Shown: positions 32,889-41,252 of the stretch, piece by piece
How positions within the stretch are numbered: the first letter of the stretch is position 1
Layout: each line of letters starts with the position of its first letter
Assembly: GCF_003244875.1 (NCBI RefSeq)
Contig: NZ_LXXZ01000026.1
Location: forward strand, 285,175 to 349,174
DNA length: 64,000 nt
Reading direction: 5' to 3'
Source: Stenotrophomonas sepilia
Lineage (GTDB): Bacteria > Pseudomonadota > Gammaproteobacteria > Xanthomonadales > Xanthomonadaceae
The notes under the pieces: generated by a model
Told to the model about the DNA's origin: nothing
The model's database searches: none
What the model saw: only the letters and a program-made list of their open reading frames with translations
Translations under genes and position numbers: made by a program

Positions 32889-35216
32889 ATGCGACGTACA
32901 TGGCGTTGGGTGCTGGGCGTGTTGGTCGCCATCGTGCTGGTCACCGCACTGGTCCTGTGGCTGCTGCTGCGCGGCAGCCTGGCCGACCTGGACGGCGAGC
33001 ATGCGCTGCCCGGTCTGGCCAGGCCGGTCACCATCGAGCGCGATGCGCTGGGCGTGGTCACCATCACCGCCACCAGCCAGGCCGACGCGATGCGCGCATT
33101 GGGCCGCGTGCATGCGCAGGAACGCTATTTCGAGATGGACCTGATGCGCCGTAGCGCCGCCGGCGAACTGTCCGCACTGTTTGGCCCGAAGGCGATCGAT
33201 GCCGACAAGCGCATGCGCGTGCATCGGCTGCGCGCGCGCACCGAGGCGAACATGCAGGCTGCGCTGGGCGACAACGTCGACGCCGTGAGCGCCTATGTCG
33301 GTGGGGTCAATGAGGGCCTGGCCGGCCTCTCCGTGCGGCCATGGGCCTACCTGCTGCTGCGGCAGTCGCCGCAACCGTGGCAGGCCAGCGACAGCGTGCT
33401 GACCGGGCTGGCCATGTACGCCGACCTGCAGGACCCCGGCAACCAGACCGAGCTTGCACTGAGCCGCATCCGCGCAGTGGTGCCGCCGGCGCTGTACGCA
33501 TTGATCGCCCACGACGGCACGGAATGGGATGCGCCGCTGTTCGGCGAACCCACCGGCAACGCCACGCTGCCCGATGCCAGCCAGCTGGACCTGCGCACGC
33601 TGAAGGGAAAGCCGGGCACCGGGCAGGAAGAGGCCGATGTCATCGGCAGCAACAACTTCGCCGTGGCCGGCGCGCTCACCGCCGACGGTCGCGCGATCGT
33701 CGCCGACGACATGCATCTCGGCCTGCGCGCGCCGGGTCTGTGGTTCCGCGTGCGCCTGCGCTACCCCGACCCGCAGGCCGCGGGCGGACAGGTCGACGTC
33801 ACCGGCTTCTCGCTGCCTGGCCTGCCGGCGGTGATCGTCGGCAGCAACGGCCACGTCGCCTGGGGCTTCACCAACAGTTACATAGACACTGCCGATTACC
33901 GCACTGAACCAGCCAACGCCGCAGTGACCGTGCATGAAGAGCGGATTGCGGTGGCCGGCCGGGCGGATGTGCTGTTCCCGGTACGCGAAACCGCCTGGGG
34001 GCCGATCCTGCACACGCATGCCGATGGCAGCGGCGACGCGCTGCGCTGGGTCGCCCAGCTGCCCGGTGCGGTGCGCCTGGACTTCGGTGACCTGGCCCGC
34101 GCCGGTGACCTGGACGCGGCCCTGCAGTTCGCCGACCACGCCGGCATTCCCGCACAGAACCTGGTGGTCGGCGACCGCAGCGGACGCATCGCCTGGCGCC
34201 TGATCGGCGCCCGCCCCGACCGCGGTCCGGGCTGCGCGCCGGCCGGCTTCAACGCCGCCCACAACCAGGACTGCGCCCCCTGGCCGATCCGCAGCGACGC
34301 CTCGCCGGCATTGATCGACCCACCGAACCATCGCCTGTGGACCGCCAACGGCCGCGTCCTCGACGGCGAGGCACTGGCCAATGTCGGCAACGGTGGTTAT
34401 GACCTTGGCGCCCGTGCGCGGCAGATCCGCGACCTGCTGGCGATCCAGGAGCGCTTCGACGAACACGACCTGCTGGCGATCCAGCTCGACGATCGCGCGG
34501 TGTTCCTGCAGCGCTGGTGGGCGCTGCTGCACGACGTCATCGAACGCAGTGACGACCCTGCACTGAAGCGCATGAAGGAGGCCAGCCATCAATGGGACGG
34601 CCGTGCCTCGGCCAGCTCGGTCAGCTACCGGGTGGTGCGTGAGTTCCGTACGCAGGTGATGAAGACACTGTCCGATGCACTGCTGGCACCGGCCAATGCG
34701 CAGCTGGGCGATGACTATCTGGAGCCGCGCCTGGCGCAGCTGGAAGGGGTGGCCTGGCCGATGCTGCAGCAGCGGCCGGCCAATCTTCTGCCACCGGCCT
34801 TCGACAGCTGGGATGCACTGCTGATCGACGCCGCACGCCGTACCGAGAGCGAGCTGACCAGGCAGGGACCGCTGGCCAAACGGAGCTGGGGCGAACGCAA
34901 CACCGCGGCGATCTGTCATCCCATCGCACGGGCGCTGCCGGACATCGCCAAACGCTGGCTGTGCATGCCGGCCGACCACCTGCCCGGCGACCGCGACATG
35001 CCGCGCGTGCAGACGCCGAACTTCGGCGCTTCCGAGCGCATGGTGGTTTCGCCGGGCCACGAGGCCGACGGCATCGTGCACATGCCCGGCGGCCAGAGTG
35101 GGCATCCACTGTCGCCCTACTGGGGTGCCGGCCACGAAGACTGGGTGCATGGCCGGCCGACGCCGTTCCTGCCGGGCAAGGCGCAGCACACCATGACGCT
35201 GGTGCCAGCGCGGTAG
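32889..35216 (+). CDS. Penicillin-acylase-family (Ntn) amidohydrolase
   Basis: N-terminal-nucleophile hydrolase of the penicillin amidase/acyl-homoserine-lactone acylase family, 775 residues. An N-terminal helix (VLGVLVAIVLVTALVLWLLL) suggests a membrane anchor or uncleaved signal, so it acts in the periplasm. The precursor is expected to self-cleave before Ser254 in IGSNNFAV, giving an alpha chain, a spacer and a beta chain. The beta chain has DDMHLGLRAPGLWF, SNGHVAWGFTNSYID and the late motif APNF-like QTPNFGASERMV. Substrates in this family range from beta-lactams to AHL signals; none can be assigned. Its TAG stop forms part of the following SMAG repeat. Confidence 0.88.
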   Translation: MRRTWRWVLGVLVAIVLVTALVLWLLLRGSLADLDGEHALPGLARPVTIERDALGVVTITATSQADAMRALGRVHAQERYFEMDLMRRSAAGELSALFGPKAIDADKRMRVHRLRARTEANMQAALGDNVDAVSAYVGGVNEGLAGLSVRPWAYLLLRQSPQPWQASDSVLTGLAMYADLQDPGNQTELALSRIRAVVPPALYALIAHDGTEWDAPLFGEPTGNATLPDASQLDLRTLKGKPGTGQEEADVIGSNNFAVAGALTADGRAIVADDMHLGLRAPGLWFRVRLRYPDPQAAGGQVDVTGFSLPGLPAVIVGSNGHVAWGFTNSYIDTADYRTEPANAAVTVHEERIAVAGRADVLFPVRETAWGPILHTHADGSGDALRWVAQLPGAVRLDFGDLARAGDLDAALQFADHAGIPAQNLVVGDRSGRIAWRLIGARPDRGPGCAPAGFNAAHNQDCAPWPIRSDASPALIDPPNHRLWTANGRVLDGEALANVGNGGYDLGARARQIRDLLAIQERFDEHDLLAIQLDDRAVFLQRWWALLHDVIERSDDPALKRMKEASHQWDGRASASSVSYRVVREFRTQVMKTLSDALLAPANAQLGDDYLEPRLAQLEGVAWPMLQQRPANLLPPAFDSWDALLIDAARRTESELTRQGPLAKRSWGERNTAAICHPIARALPDIAKRWLCMPADHLPGDRDMPRVQTPNFGASERMVVSPGHEADGIVHMPGGQSGHPLSPYWGAGHEDWVHGRPTPFLPGKAQHTMTLVPAR

Positions 35217-35288
35217 TGCCGGCCGCTGGCCGGCATCCATGCAGGTGCATCCAGCATCATGAGGTTGCCGGCCAGCGGCCGGCACTAC
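35213..35288. repeat. Inverted pair of SMAG palindromes
   Basis: GTAG at 35213 then TGCCGGCCGCTGGCCGGCA, and a facing copy TGCCGGCCAGCGGCCGGCA followed by CTAC up to 35288. The TAG of the first GTAG is the stop codon of the acylase-family gene. The two units could fold into one long hairpin and end transcripts from both sides. Confidence 0.8.
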
Positions 35289-35298
35289 CGTTCAACGC

Positions 35299-36686
35299 TC
35301 AGCCCCTGCGCCGCTCGATCAGGTTCAACAGTGGCCCGGTCATCGCCGTTGTCACCAGCGCCATGATCACCAGCACCGCGAACAGCCGGTCACCGAGCAG
35401 GCCAAGTTCGTAACCCAGGTTGAGCACGATCAGCTCCATCAGGCCACGGGTGTTCATCAGTGCACCCAGCCGCCACGCCTCACGGGTGGGCATGCCGGCA
35501 CTGCGTGCGGCACTGAAGGTGCCCAGCAGCTTGCCGGTCGTCGCTACCGCGATCACCACCACGCACAACAGGACATCGCTGGCCTGCAGCGTATCGGCGC
35601 GCATGCGCAGCCCGGTCATGGCGAAGAACAGCGGCAGCAGCAGCGTCACCGCGAACGGTTCGACGCGCGCCATCAGCAGCTCGCGCAACTGCACATTTGA
35701 CGACACCGCCACGCCAGCCGCGAACGCACCGAACAGCGCATGGATGCCGAGCATCTCGGTGACCAGGGCACTGGCCAGCGACAGCAGCAGGATGCCGAGC
35801 AGCCAGCGTCCCTCACGACCCGGCGCGATCTGCTGGCGGGCGAACCACGGCTTCACCAGCCCCAGCATCAGCGCCACGAAGGCGACTACGCACAGCAGGT
35901 TGAGGCTGGCCGGCAGCCATCCGCTGGCCTGTGCAGCCGCCACGATCAGCGCCAGCAGGCACCACGCGGTGGCATCACCCAATGCAGCGCAGGCAATCGC
36001 GGTCTGCCCCAGTGGCGCCTGCGTGATACCGCGGTCGGCAAGGATACGCAGCAACACAGGGAAGGCCGTGATGCTCATCGATATGCCAACGAAAAGTGCG
36101 AATGCGGTGAAGCCCACGCCCTGCGGACCGTGCTGCGGGTACAGCCAGATCGCCAGGGCGACGCCAAGCACAAACGGCACCGCAATGCCGGCATGGCTGA
36201 CCGTAAAGGCAAAACGCCGGCGTCCACGCAGCGCCGCCAGGTCCAGCTCGGCACCGGCCACCAGCAGGAACATCAGCACACCCAACTGGCTGAGCATGCC
36301 CAGCGGGCCCAGCGAGCTGGGCGGGAACAGGGCTCCATGCAGCGGCGGCAACAGGCTGCCGAGCATCAATGGGCCCATCATCAGGCCGGCGGCCATTTCG
36401 CCGATCACCGCCGGTTGTCCAAAGTGCTTGAGCAGCGCGCCTGCGCCCTTGGCCACCAGCAACAGCACCAGCAGCTGCAGCAGGAACAGGCCCAGCGGCG
36501 ACGCCAGATGTGCACCCAGGTGGCTTCGGCCGTGGCCGTGGCGCGGGCAACAGCCTCGGGCGCCGCCGGCCCGGCATAACGGGCCAGCAGCACGCCAGCC
36601 AGCAGCGGGACCCCGGCCCAGGCCAGGTAGCGCCATCCCCACTTCGTCGGTGGCGCCGGGCCCCCGCTGTGTACGTCCATGAACAT
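35299..36686 (-). pseudogene. CPA2-type cation:proton antiporter with a one-base frameshift
   Basis: Membrane Na+(K+)/H+ antiporter of the CPA2/NhaP-KefB type. The first about 56 codons (MFMDVHSGGPAPPTKWGWRY onwards, from the ATG at 36686) are in one frame and contain a plausible helix. The rest (HLGAHLASPLGLFLLQLLVL onwards, then GEMAAGLMMGP and about eleven helices) is in another. The switch falls near 36517-36522, where the coding strand reads GCCACCTGGG; one extra C (GCCACCCTGGG) would restore a single 462-residue product. The second frame has no convincing start of its own. It is either a real inactivating deletion or a sequencing error in a C-run; the rest of the gene looks intact. Confidence 0.72.
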
Positions 36687-36714
36687 TCCCCAATGTGCAG
36701 GGGGGCGATCATAC

Positions 36715-36781
36715 AAAAAGGGGACGGAGGGGATTAAGTCGTTAGTGGCACAAGCGCCCCGGTCCCGCTCCGTCCCTTTTT
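36715..36781. repeat. 67-base inverted-repeat element after asnB
   Basis: Arms AAAAAGGGGACGGAG and CTCCGTCCCTTTTT are complementary apart from one extra G. The 38-base centre includes GATTAAGTCGTT. It lies 6 bases after the asnB stop on the minus strand; in that direction its 3' arm ends CTCCGTCCCCTTTTT, so it can serve as the asnB terminator. Its terminal symmetry suggests a dispersed element. Confidence 0.6.
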
Positions 36782-36787
36782 CGGGGC

Positions 36788-38479
36788 TTACGCCAGTGCC
36801 TGCTCGTGCACGCCAGCGATCGCGCGCCCCGACGGATCTGCAGCTGCGGCGAAGCTGGCATCCCACGCGATCGCCGCCGGCGACGAGCAGGCAATGGACT
36901 TGCCACCCGGCACGGTCTCGGCGGCCGCACGGCTCGGGAAGAACTGCTCGAACAGATGACGATAGTAGTAGGCCTCCTTGGTCTGCGGCGGGTTGTGCGG
37001 GAAGCGCTTGTCGGCCGCTGCCAGCACACGGTCGCTCACCTGAGCTTCGGCATGCGCCTTCAGCCCGTCGATCCAGCCATAGCCAACGCCATCGCTGAAC
37101 TGCTCCTTCTGCCGCCACAGGATGCTGTCCGGCAGGTAGCCTTCGAACGCCTCGCGCAACACCGCCTTCTCGATGCGGCGGCCACCAAAGCCCGCACCGA
37201 CCATCTTGTGCGCGGCGTCGAAGCGCATCGCCACATCGAGAAATTCGCGATCCAGGAACGGCACACGCGGCTCCACGCCCCAGGCCATCATCGACTTGTT
37301 GGCGCGCAGGCAGTCGTAGTTGTGCAGCGCGTCGAGCTTGCGTACCAGTTCGTCGTGGAATTCACGCGCATCCGGCGCCTTGTGGAAATACAGGTAGCCA
37401 CCAAAGATCTCGTCGCTGCCCTCGCCGGAAAGCACCATCTTCACCCCCATTGCCTTGATCCGCCGTGCCAGCAGGAACATCGGCGTCGATGCGCGGATGG
37501 TGGTGACGTCGTAGGTCTCGATATGGCGGATCACTTCCGGCAGTGCATCAAGGCCCTCCTCGAACGTGTACTCGAAGCCGTGATGCACGGTGCCCAGCGC
37601 TTCGGCGGCGATTGCAGCGGCGGCAAGATCGGGAGAGCCCTTCAAGCCGATCGCGAACGAGTGCAGGCGCGGCCACCAGGCTTCGGTCTGCCCCCCATCC
37701 TCGATGCGACGGCGTGCATAGCGCGCGGCCACCGCCGCCACCAGCGACGAGTCCAGGCCACCAGACAGCAGCACGCCGTACGGCACATCGCTCATCAGCT
37801 GGCGTTCCACCGCATGCTCGAAGGCCTGGCGCAGTTCGGCCAGATCGGCCTGGCGACCCTGCACGTCAGCGTAGTCGCGCCACGGCTGCTGGTAGTAGCG
37901 CACCAGCTCACCGCTGGCACTGTCGAAATAGTGGCCCGGCGGGAACTGCGCGACGTCGGCACAGGTATCGACCAGTGCCTTCATTTCCGAGGCCACTCGC
38001 AGACGTCCCTGGGCATCGTGGCCCCAGTACAGCGGCACCACGCCGACCGGGTCGCGCGCCACCAGCACACGACCGGCACCACGGTCCCACAGCGCGAACG
38101 CGAAGATGCCGTTGAGCTGCTCCAGCCACTGCGCCGGCGAAGCGCCCTGGCGGTACAGCGCATTGATTACTTCACAGTCCGAACCGGTCTGGAAGTCATA
38201 GGCGGTGGTCAGTGCGGCCTTCAGTTGCTGGTGGTTGTAGATCTCGCCGTTGACCGCCAGCGCCAGCTGGCCGTCGGCCGACAGCAGCGGTTGCGAGCCG
38301 CCGGCCGGGTCGACGATGGCCAGCCGCTCGTGGACCAGCAGCGCACCTTCGTCAAGATACACGCCGCTCCAGTCCGGGCCGCGGTGGCGCTGGCGCTGCG
38401 ACAGTTCCAGCGCATGGCGGCGCAGGGCCGGAAGATCGTCACCGGCCTGCAGGCCGAAGATTCCGAAGATCGAACACAT
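36788..38479 (-). CDS. asnB: Asparagine synthase (glutamine-hydrolysing) AsnB
   Basis: Makes asparagine from aspartate, ATP and glutamine. The 563-residue product begins MCSIFGI, so Cys2 is the glutaminase nucleophile after Met removal. The glutaminase domain has RHRGPDWSG and NGEIYNH. The synthetase domain has the ATP loop LLSGGLDSSLVAAV and VLSGEGSDEIFGGY. A ribosome binding site AGGAG precedes the ATG. The leader upstream contains an Asn-rich peptide and alternative hairpins, described separately, which predict control by charged tRNA-Asn. Confidence 0.96.
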   Translation of the reverse strand: MCSIFGIFGLQAGDDLPALRRHALELSQRQRHRGPDWSGVYLDEGALLVHERLAIVDPAGGSQPLLSADGQLALAVNGEIYNHQQLKAALTTAYDFQTGSDCEVINALYRQGASPAQWLEQLNGIFAFALWDRGAGRVLVARDPVGVVPLYWGHDAQGRLRVASEMKALVDTCADVAQFPPGHYFDSASGELVRYYQQPWRDYADVQGRQADLAELRQAFEHAVERQLMSDVPYGVLLSGGLDSSLVAAVAARYARRRIEDGGQTEAWWPRLHSFAIGLKGSPDLAAAAIAAEALGTVHHGFEYTFEEGLDALPEVIRHIETYDVTTIRASTPMFLLARRIKAMGVKMVLSGEGSDEIFGGYLYFHKAPDAREFHDELVRKLDALHNYDCLRANKSMMAWGVEPRVPFLDREFLDVAMRFDAAHKMVGAGFGGRRIEKAVLREAFEGYLPDSILWRQKEQFSDGVGYGWIDGLKAHAEAQVSDRVLAAADKRFPHNPPQTKEAYYYRHLFEQFFPSRAAAETVPGGKSIACSSPAAIAWDASFAAAADPSGRAIAGVHEQALA

Positions 38480-38561
38480 GGGGGAGCTCCTGTTGGGGGA
38501 ATTTCACGGGTGGGAGGGTGTTCGACCGGCCATCCAGGCCCGGGTGGGGCTGCGCCCGGGC

Positions 38562-38595
38562 ACAAAAAAAACCCGCATCGACCGATGCGGGTTTT
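38562..38595 (-). terminator. Attenuator terminator in the asnB leader
   Basis: On the minus strand the RNA reads AAAACCCGCATC-GGTC-GATGCGGGTTTT and continues into a run of eight U (38563-38570). It is a strong intrinsic terminator placed between the leader peptide stop (38621) and the asnB start (38479), where it would block asnB unless disrupted. Confidence 0.85.
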
Positions 38596-38650
38596 CTGGT
38601 GTCCGGGCGTGTGTTGCTGTCTATCTACCCAGGGCGCAGTCCCGCATCGG
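38572..38650 (-). promoter_or_regulatory. asnB attenuator: mutually exclusive antiterminator and terminator
   Basis: Three segments on the minus strand: segment 2 CCGATGCGGG (38650-38641, inside the leader-peptide codons R-P-M-R-D), segment 3 CCCGCATCGG (38591-38582) and segment 4 CGATGCGGG (38580-38572). Segments 2 and 3 pair perfectly over 10 bases and would prevent the 3:4 terminator. A ribosome stalled on the upstream Asn codons leaves segment 2 free, favouring antitermination; one that reads through to the stop favours termination. Confidence 0.82.
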
Positions 38651-38722
38651 CCGCGCACGATTATTCGCGCGCAGATTATTGCGGTAGTTGTTATTGACGG
38701 CGGTGGCCAGGCGGATCGACAT
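38621..38722 (-). CDS. Asparagine-rich leader peptide of asnB (AsnL-like)
   Basis: A 33-codon open frame, ATG at 38722 and TAG at 38621, ahead of the attenuator. Seven residues are Asn, grouped at positions 10-12, 15-16 and 20-21 (VNNNYRNNLRANN). This matches the logic of Trp, His or Leu leader peptides, with the regulating amino acid being the product of the downstream enzyme. There is no strong Shine-Dalgarno; a promoter-like pair places the transcript start almost at the ATG, so the peptide may be translated from a leaderless mRNA. I name no symbol because I do not know of an established one. Confidence 0.82.
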   Translation of the reverse strand: MSIRLATAVNNNYRNNLRANNRARPMRDCALGR

Positions 38723-38729
38723 GGCATCG

Positions 38730-38758
38730 ACCCTACCCCGGTTTCCGGCACGGCGCAA
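38730..38758 (-). promoter_or_regulatory. Candidate promoter of the asnB leader
   Basis: Minus strand TTGCGC (38758-38753), 17-base spacer, TAGGGT (38735-38730). The start site would fall about 38723, next to the leader ATG. Moderate match to sigma-70 consensus only. Confidence 0.4.
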
Positions 38759-38785
38759 CCGTTGCGTTGGCAACCAGGTGAAGGT

Positions 38786-38850
38786 GTGCCGACCAACGGT
38801 CGGCACCCAGCAGTCGGCCCACAGGGGTAGCGCCGGGCCGTGCCCGGTGC
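38786..38850. repeat. SMAG-type palindromes between asnB leader and dapE
   Basis: GTGCCGACCAACGGTCGGCAC at 38786-38806 and GTAGCGCCGGGCCGTGCCCGG from 38826, the latter with the GTAG end, 7 bases before the dapE stop. Confidence 0.7.
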
Positions 38851-38856
38851 CATGCC

Positions 38857-39984
38857 TCACACCAGCAGCCGCTCCACCAGCCGCTGGTACAGCCCGGGCA
38901 GCGCTTCCAGTTCGTCCACGCGCACGTTCTCGTCCACCTGGTGGATGCTGGCGTTGACCGGCCCCACTTCGATGCACTGCGCGCCCAATGGCGCGATGAA
39001 GCGCGCATCGGAGGTGCCGCCACCAGTGCTTTCCTCAGGGGCACGACCGATGTGCTCGGCCAGCACCGCGCGCGCGGTGGCGCGCAGCGTGCCTTCCGGG
39101 GTGTAGAACGGTTCGCCGCTGCGATGCCACTTCAGCGTGTACTGCAGGGCATGCCGATCCAGCAGAGCGGTGATCTCCGCTTCCAGTTTCGGCGCATCCC
39201 AGTGCGGGTTGTAGCGGATGTTGAAATCCACTTCGAGCTCGCCGGGAATCACATTGTTGGCGCCCGTACCGGCATGGATGTTGGAGACCTGCAGGCTGGT
39301 CGGCGGGAAACTCTCGTAGCCGTCATCCCAGCGCCGTGCGCTCAACTCGGCCAGGGCGGGCGCCGCCTGGTGGATCGGGTTGCGCGCCTTGTCCGGGTAC
39401 GCCACATGGCCCTGTACGCCCTGCACCCGCAGCTTGGCCGACAGGCTGCCACGACGACCCACGCGCAGCAGGTCACCGAGCGTCGCGGTCGACGACGGCT
39501 CGCCGGTGATGCACCAGTCGATGCGTTGGCCGCGCTCGGCGAACAGCCGTGCGACGTGGCGCACGCCATCGATGGCATCGCCCTCCTCGTCGCTGGTCAG
39601 CAGCACCGCCAGCGTGCCGGGGTGATCGGGATGCGCGGCAACGAACTGCTCGGCCGCCACCACGAACGCCGCCACGCTGCCCTTCATGTCGGCGGTGCCG
39701 CGACCATACAGCACGCCATCACGGATCGTCGGCGTGAAAGGATCGCTGGTCCAGGCCTCGCGCGGCCCCGTCGGCACCACGTCGGTATGGCCTAGCAGCA
39801 CCAGTACCGGCGCGCCCTGGCCATGGGTCGCCCACAGGTTGTCGACCTCGCCCAGCCGCAGGTGATCGCACTGGAACCCGGCCTGCTTCAGGCGTGCCGC
39901 CAGCAGTGCCTGGCAGCCGGCATCATCGGGCGTCACCGAGGGCCGTGCGATCAGCTCGCAGGTCAGGTCGAGGACCGCGCTCAC
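38857..39984 (-). CDS. dapE: Succinyl-diaminopimelate desuccinylase
   Basis: Di-zinc M20 amidohydrolase that releases succinate from N-succinyl-LL-diaminopimelate in lysine and peptidoglycan precursor synthesis. The 375 residues contain the zinc ligands and catalytic pair in [30 protein letters not shown] and near the end IHQVDENV. The dimerisation domain has [17 protein letters not shown]. The ATG overlaps the stop of the ArsC-like gene (ATGA), so both belong to the dapD-to-dapE transcript. Confidence 0.97.
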   Translation of the reverse strand: MSAVLDLTCELIARPSVTPDDAGCQALLAARLKQAGFQCDHLRLGEVDNLWATHGQGAPVLVLLGHTDVVPTGPREAWTSDPFTPTIRDGVLYGRGTADMKGSVAAFVVAAEQFVAAHPDHPGTLAVLLTSDEEGDAIDGVRHVARLFAERGQRIDWCITGEPSSTATLGDLLRVGRRGSLSAKLRVQGVQGHVAYPDKARNPIHQAAPALAELSARRWDDGYESFPPTSLQVSNIHAGTGANNVIPGELEVDFNIRYNPHWDAPKLEAEITALLDRHALQYTLKWHRSGEPFYTPEGTLRATARAVLAEHIGRAPEESTGGGTSDARFIAPLGAQCIEVGPVNASIHQVDENVRVDELEALPGLYQRLVERLLV

Positions 39985-40346
39985 GCGTCACCCACGCCGA
40001 AGCGGGCCTTGAAGCCATTGTCACTGAAACCCTGGCTGACCGTGCCGTCGGCGGTGACCACCAGCGGGCGCTTGATCAGCTGCGGGTACTCGCGCAGCAG
40101 CAGCTTCCATTCGGCCTCGGAATCGGCGGCCTTGCGGTTGTCCGGCAGCTGCCGCCAGGTGGTGGAGGACCTGTTGACCATCGCGGCCAGGCCACCCAGC
40201 TGCTCAGCCCACGCCAGCAGTGTTTCCGGGCTCGGCTTGTTGTCGCGGTAGTCAACGAAGGTGTACGGCACGCCGAAGCGGTCCAGCCACTTGGTCGCCT
40301 TCTTGCAGGTATCGCAGTTCTTCAAACCGTAGACAGTGGTGCTCAT
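39981..40346 (-). CDS. ArsC/Spx-family protein YffB-like
   Basis: 121-residue thioredoxin-fold protein of the ArsC/YffB family with a CxxC near the N-terminus ([13 protein letters not shown]) and C-terminal RPLVVTADG followed by [14 protein letters not shown]. YffB relatives often sit beside dapE, as here with a 4-base overlap, but their reaction is not established; this is not a proven arsenate reductase. An ATG two codons upstream (40352) is an alternative start. Confidence 0.9.
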   Translation of the reverse strand: MSTTVYGLKNCDTCKKATKWLDRFGVPYTFVDYRDNKPSPETLLAWAEQLGGLAAMVNRSSTTWRQLPDNRKAADSEAEWKLLLREYPQLIKRPLVVTADGTVSQGFSDNGFKARFGVGDA

Positions 40347-40383
40347 GGCCATCTGTGATGCTGGAAAACAGAGGCCCAGAATC

Positions 40384-41250
40384 TCACAACAGGCGCTCGG
40401 ACACGACCCGGAACGGTACCCTTGGCAGCCGGAAGGCCAGCCCCTCGTGCAGCGCCACGTCCATCGCCTGCAGGCGCGGGCACTGCAGTTCGCCTTCCAG
40501 CTGCAGCGGCTGCAGGCTGTCGACATCCACCGGCAGCGCGATGCGGGTGCTGGCCCAGTGCCGGTCACAGGTGCGCGCAACGGCCTCATCCTGGCAGGTC
40601 AGGAAGCGCAGCAGGGCCTGATGGCCACCGAAGGCCCCCCGCCACGCCCCGTCCTCCCAGCCCGCAGCGGCCCGCCACTGCAGGTGCAGGGCAGGCGCAC
40701 TGCCCTGCCCGCCTTCGATCAGGGTGTGCCCATCGCCATCGGCGCGCACCACATGCTCGAAGCGCGTGGACAGGTGGGGCTGCATGGCATCGCTGAAAGC
40801 GCGCGCGCCGGCGACGAAGGCCAGCTGGTCCATCACGTTGCGATCGAACAGCACCACCGGGGCCCCGCCTGGATCATGGTCACGGCGCAGGTACCAGCGC
40901 CAGTTGCTCTGCCTTGGCGACGGCATCAAGCAGCGCAACGGTCCCGCCAGCACCGGCCCGAAATGGCCGTGCCGGTAGCTGAGGATGGTGTAAGGCGTGC
41001 GTCCGGCATGCACCACGTAGTGGTGGCCCGGCGGAGGCGTTGGCGCGCGCCCTACGTCGACCCACCAGCTCACGTACACCACGTCGCGCACATCGCTGGC
41101 CAGCACCGGCATCGGCCAGCGCCGCGACAGCGCGCGGCGCAACCGGGTCCAGCGCGGGGCGTGCAGCAGGCGCGGCAGCATCCGCCCGAACAGGGTGCCG
41201 GACGGATGCCGGTAGATCGCGGACGTCGCCAGATCCTCCGGCGCAGTCAT
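40384..41250 (-). CDS. DUF2071-like protein of unknown function
   Basis: 288-residue soluble protein. The N-terminal half resembles the DUF2071/YqjF pattern: VVYVSWWVDVGRAP, GRTPYTILSYRHGHFGPVL, then LMPSPRQSNWRWYL. The C-terminal half has no motif I recognise. No signal peptide or membrane helix is seen. It starts 2 bases after dapD on the same strand and probably shares its mRNA, but nothing connects it chemically to lysine synthesis. Family placement is tentative. Confidence 0.72.
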   Translation of the reverse strand: MTAPEDLATSAIYRHPSGTLFGRMLPRLLHAPRWTRLRRALSRRWPMPVLASDVRDVVYVSWWVDVGRAPTPPPGHHYVVHAGRTPYTILSYRHGHFGPVLAGPLRCLMPSPRQSNWRWYLRRDHDPGGAPVVLFDRNVMDQLAFVAGARAFSDAMQPHLSTRFEHVVRADGDGHTLIEGGQGSAPALHLQWRAAAGWEDGAWRGAFGGHQALLRFLTCQDEAVARTCDRHWASTRIALPVDVDSLQPLQLEGELQCPRLQAMDVALHEGLAFRLPRVPFRVVSERLL

Positions 41251-41252
41251 CT

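Noticed and set aside
32832..35285. Open frame of about 817 codons antisense to the acylase-family gene
   Set aside because: Opposite a well-supported Ntn hydrolase; no domain recognised.
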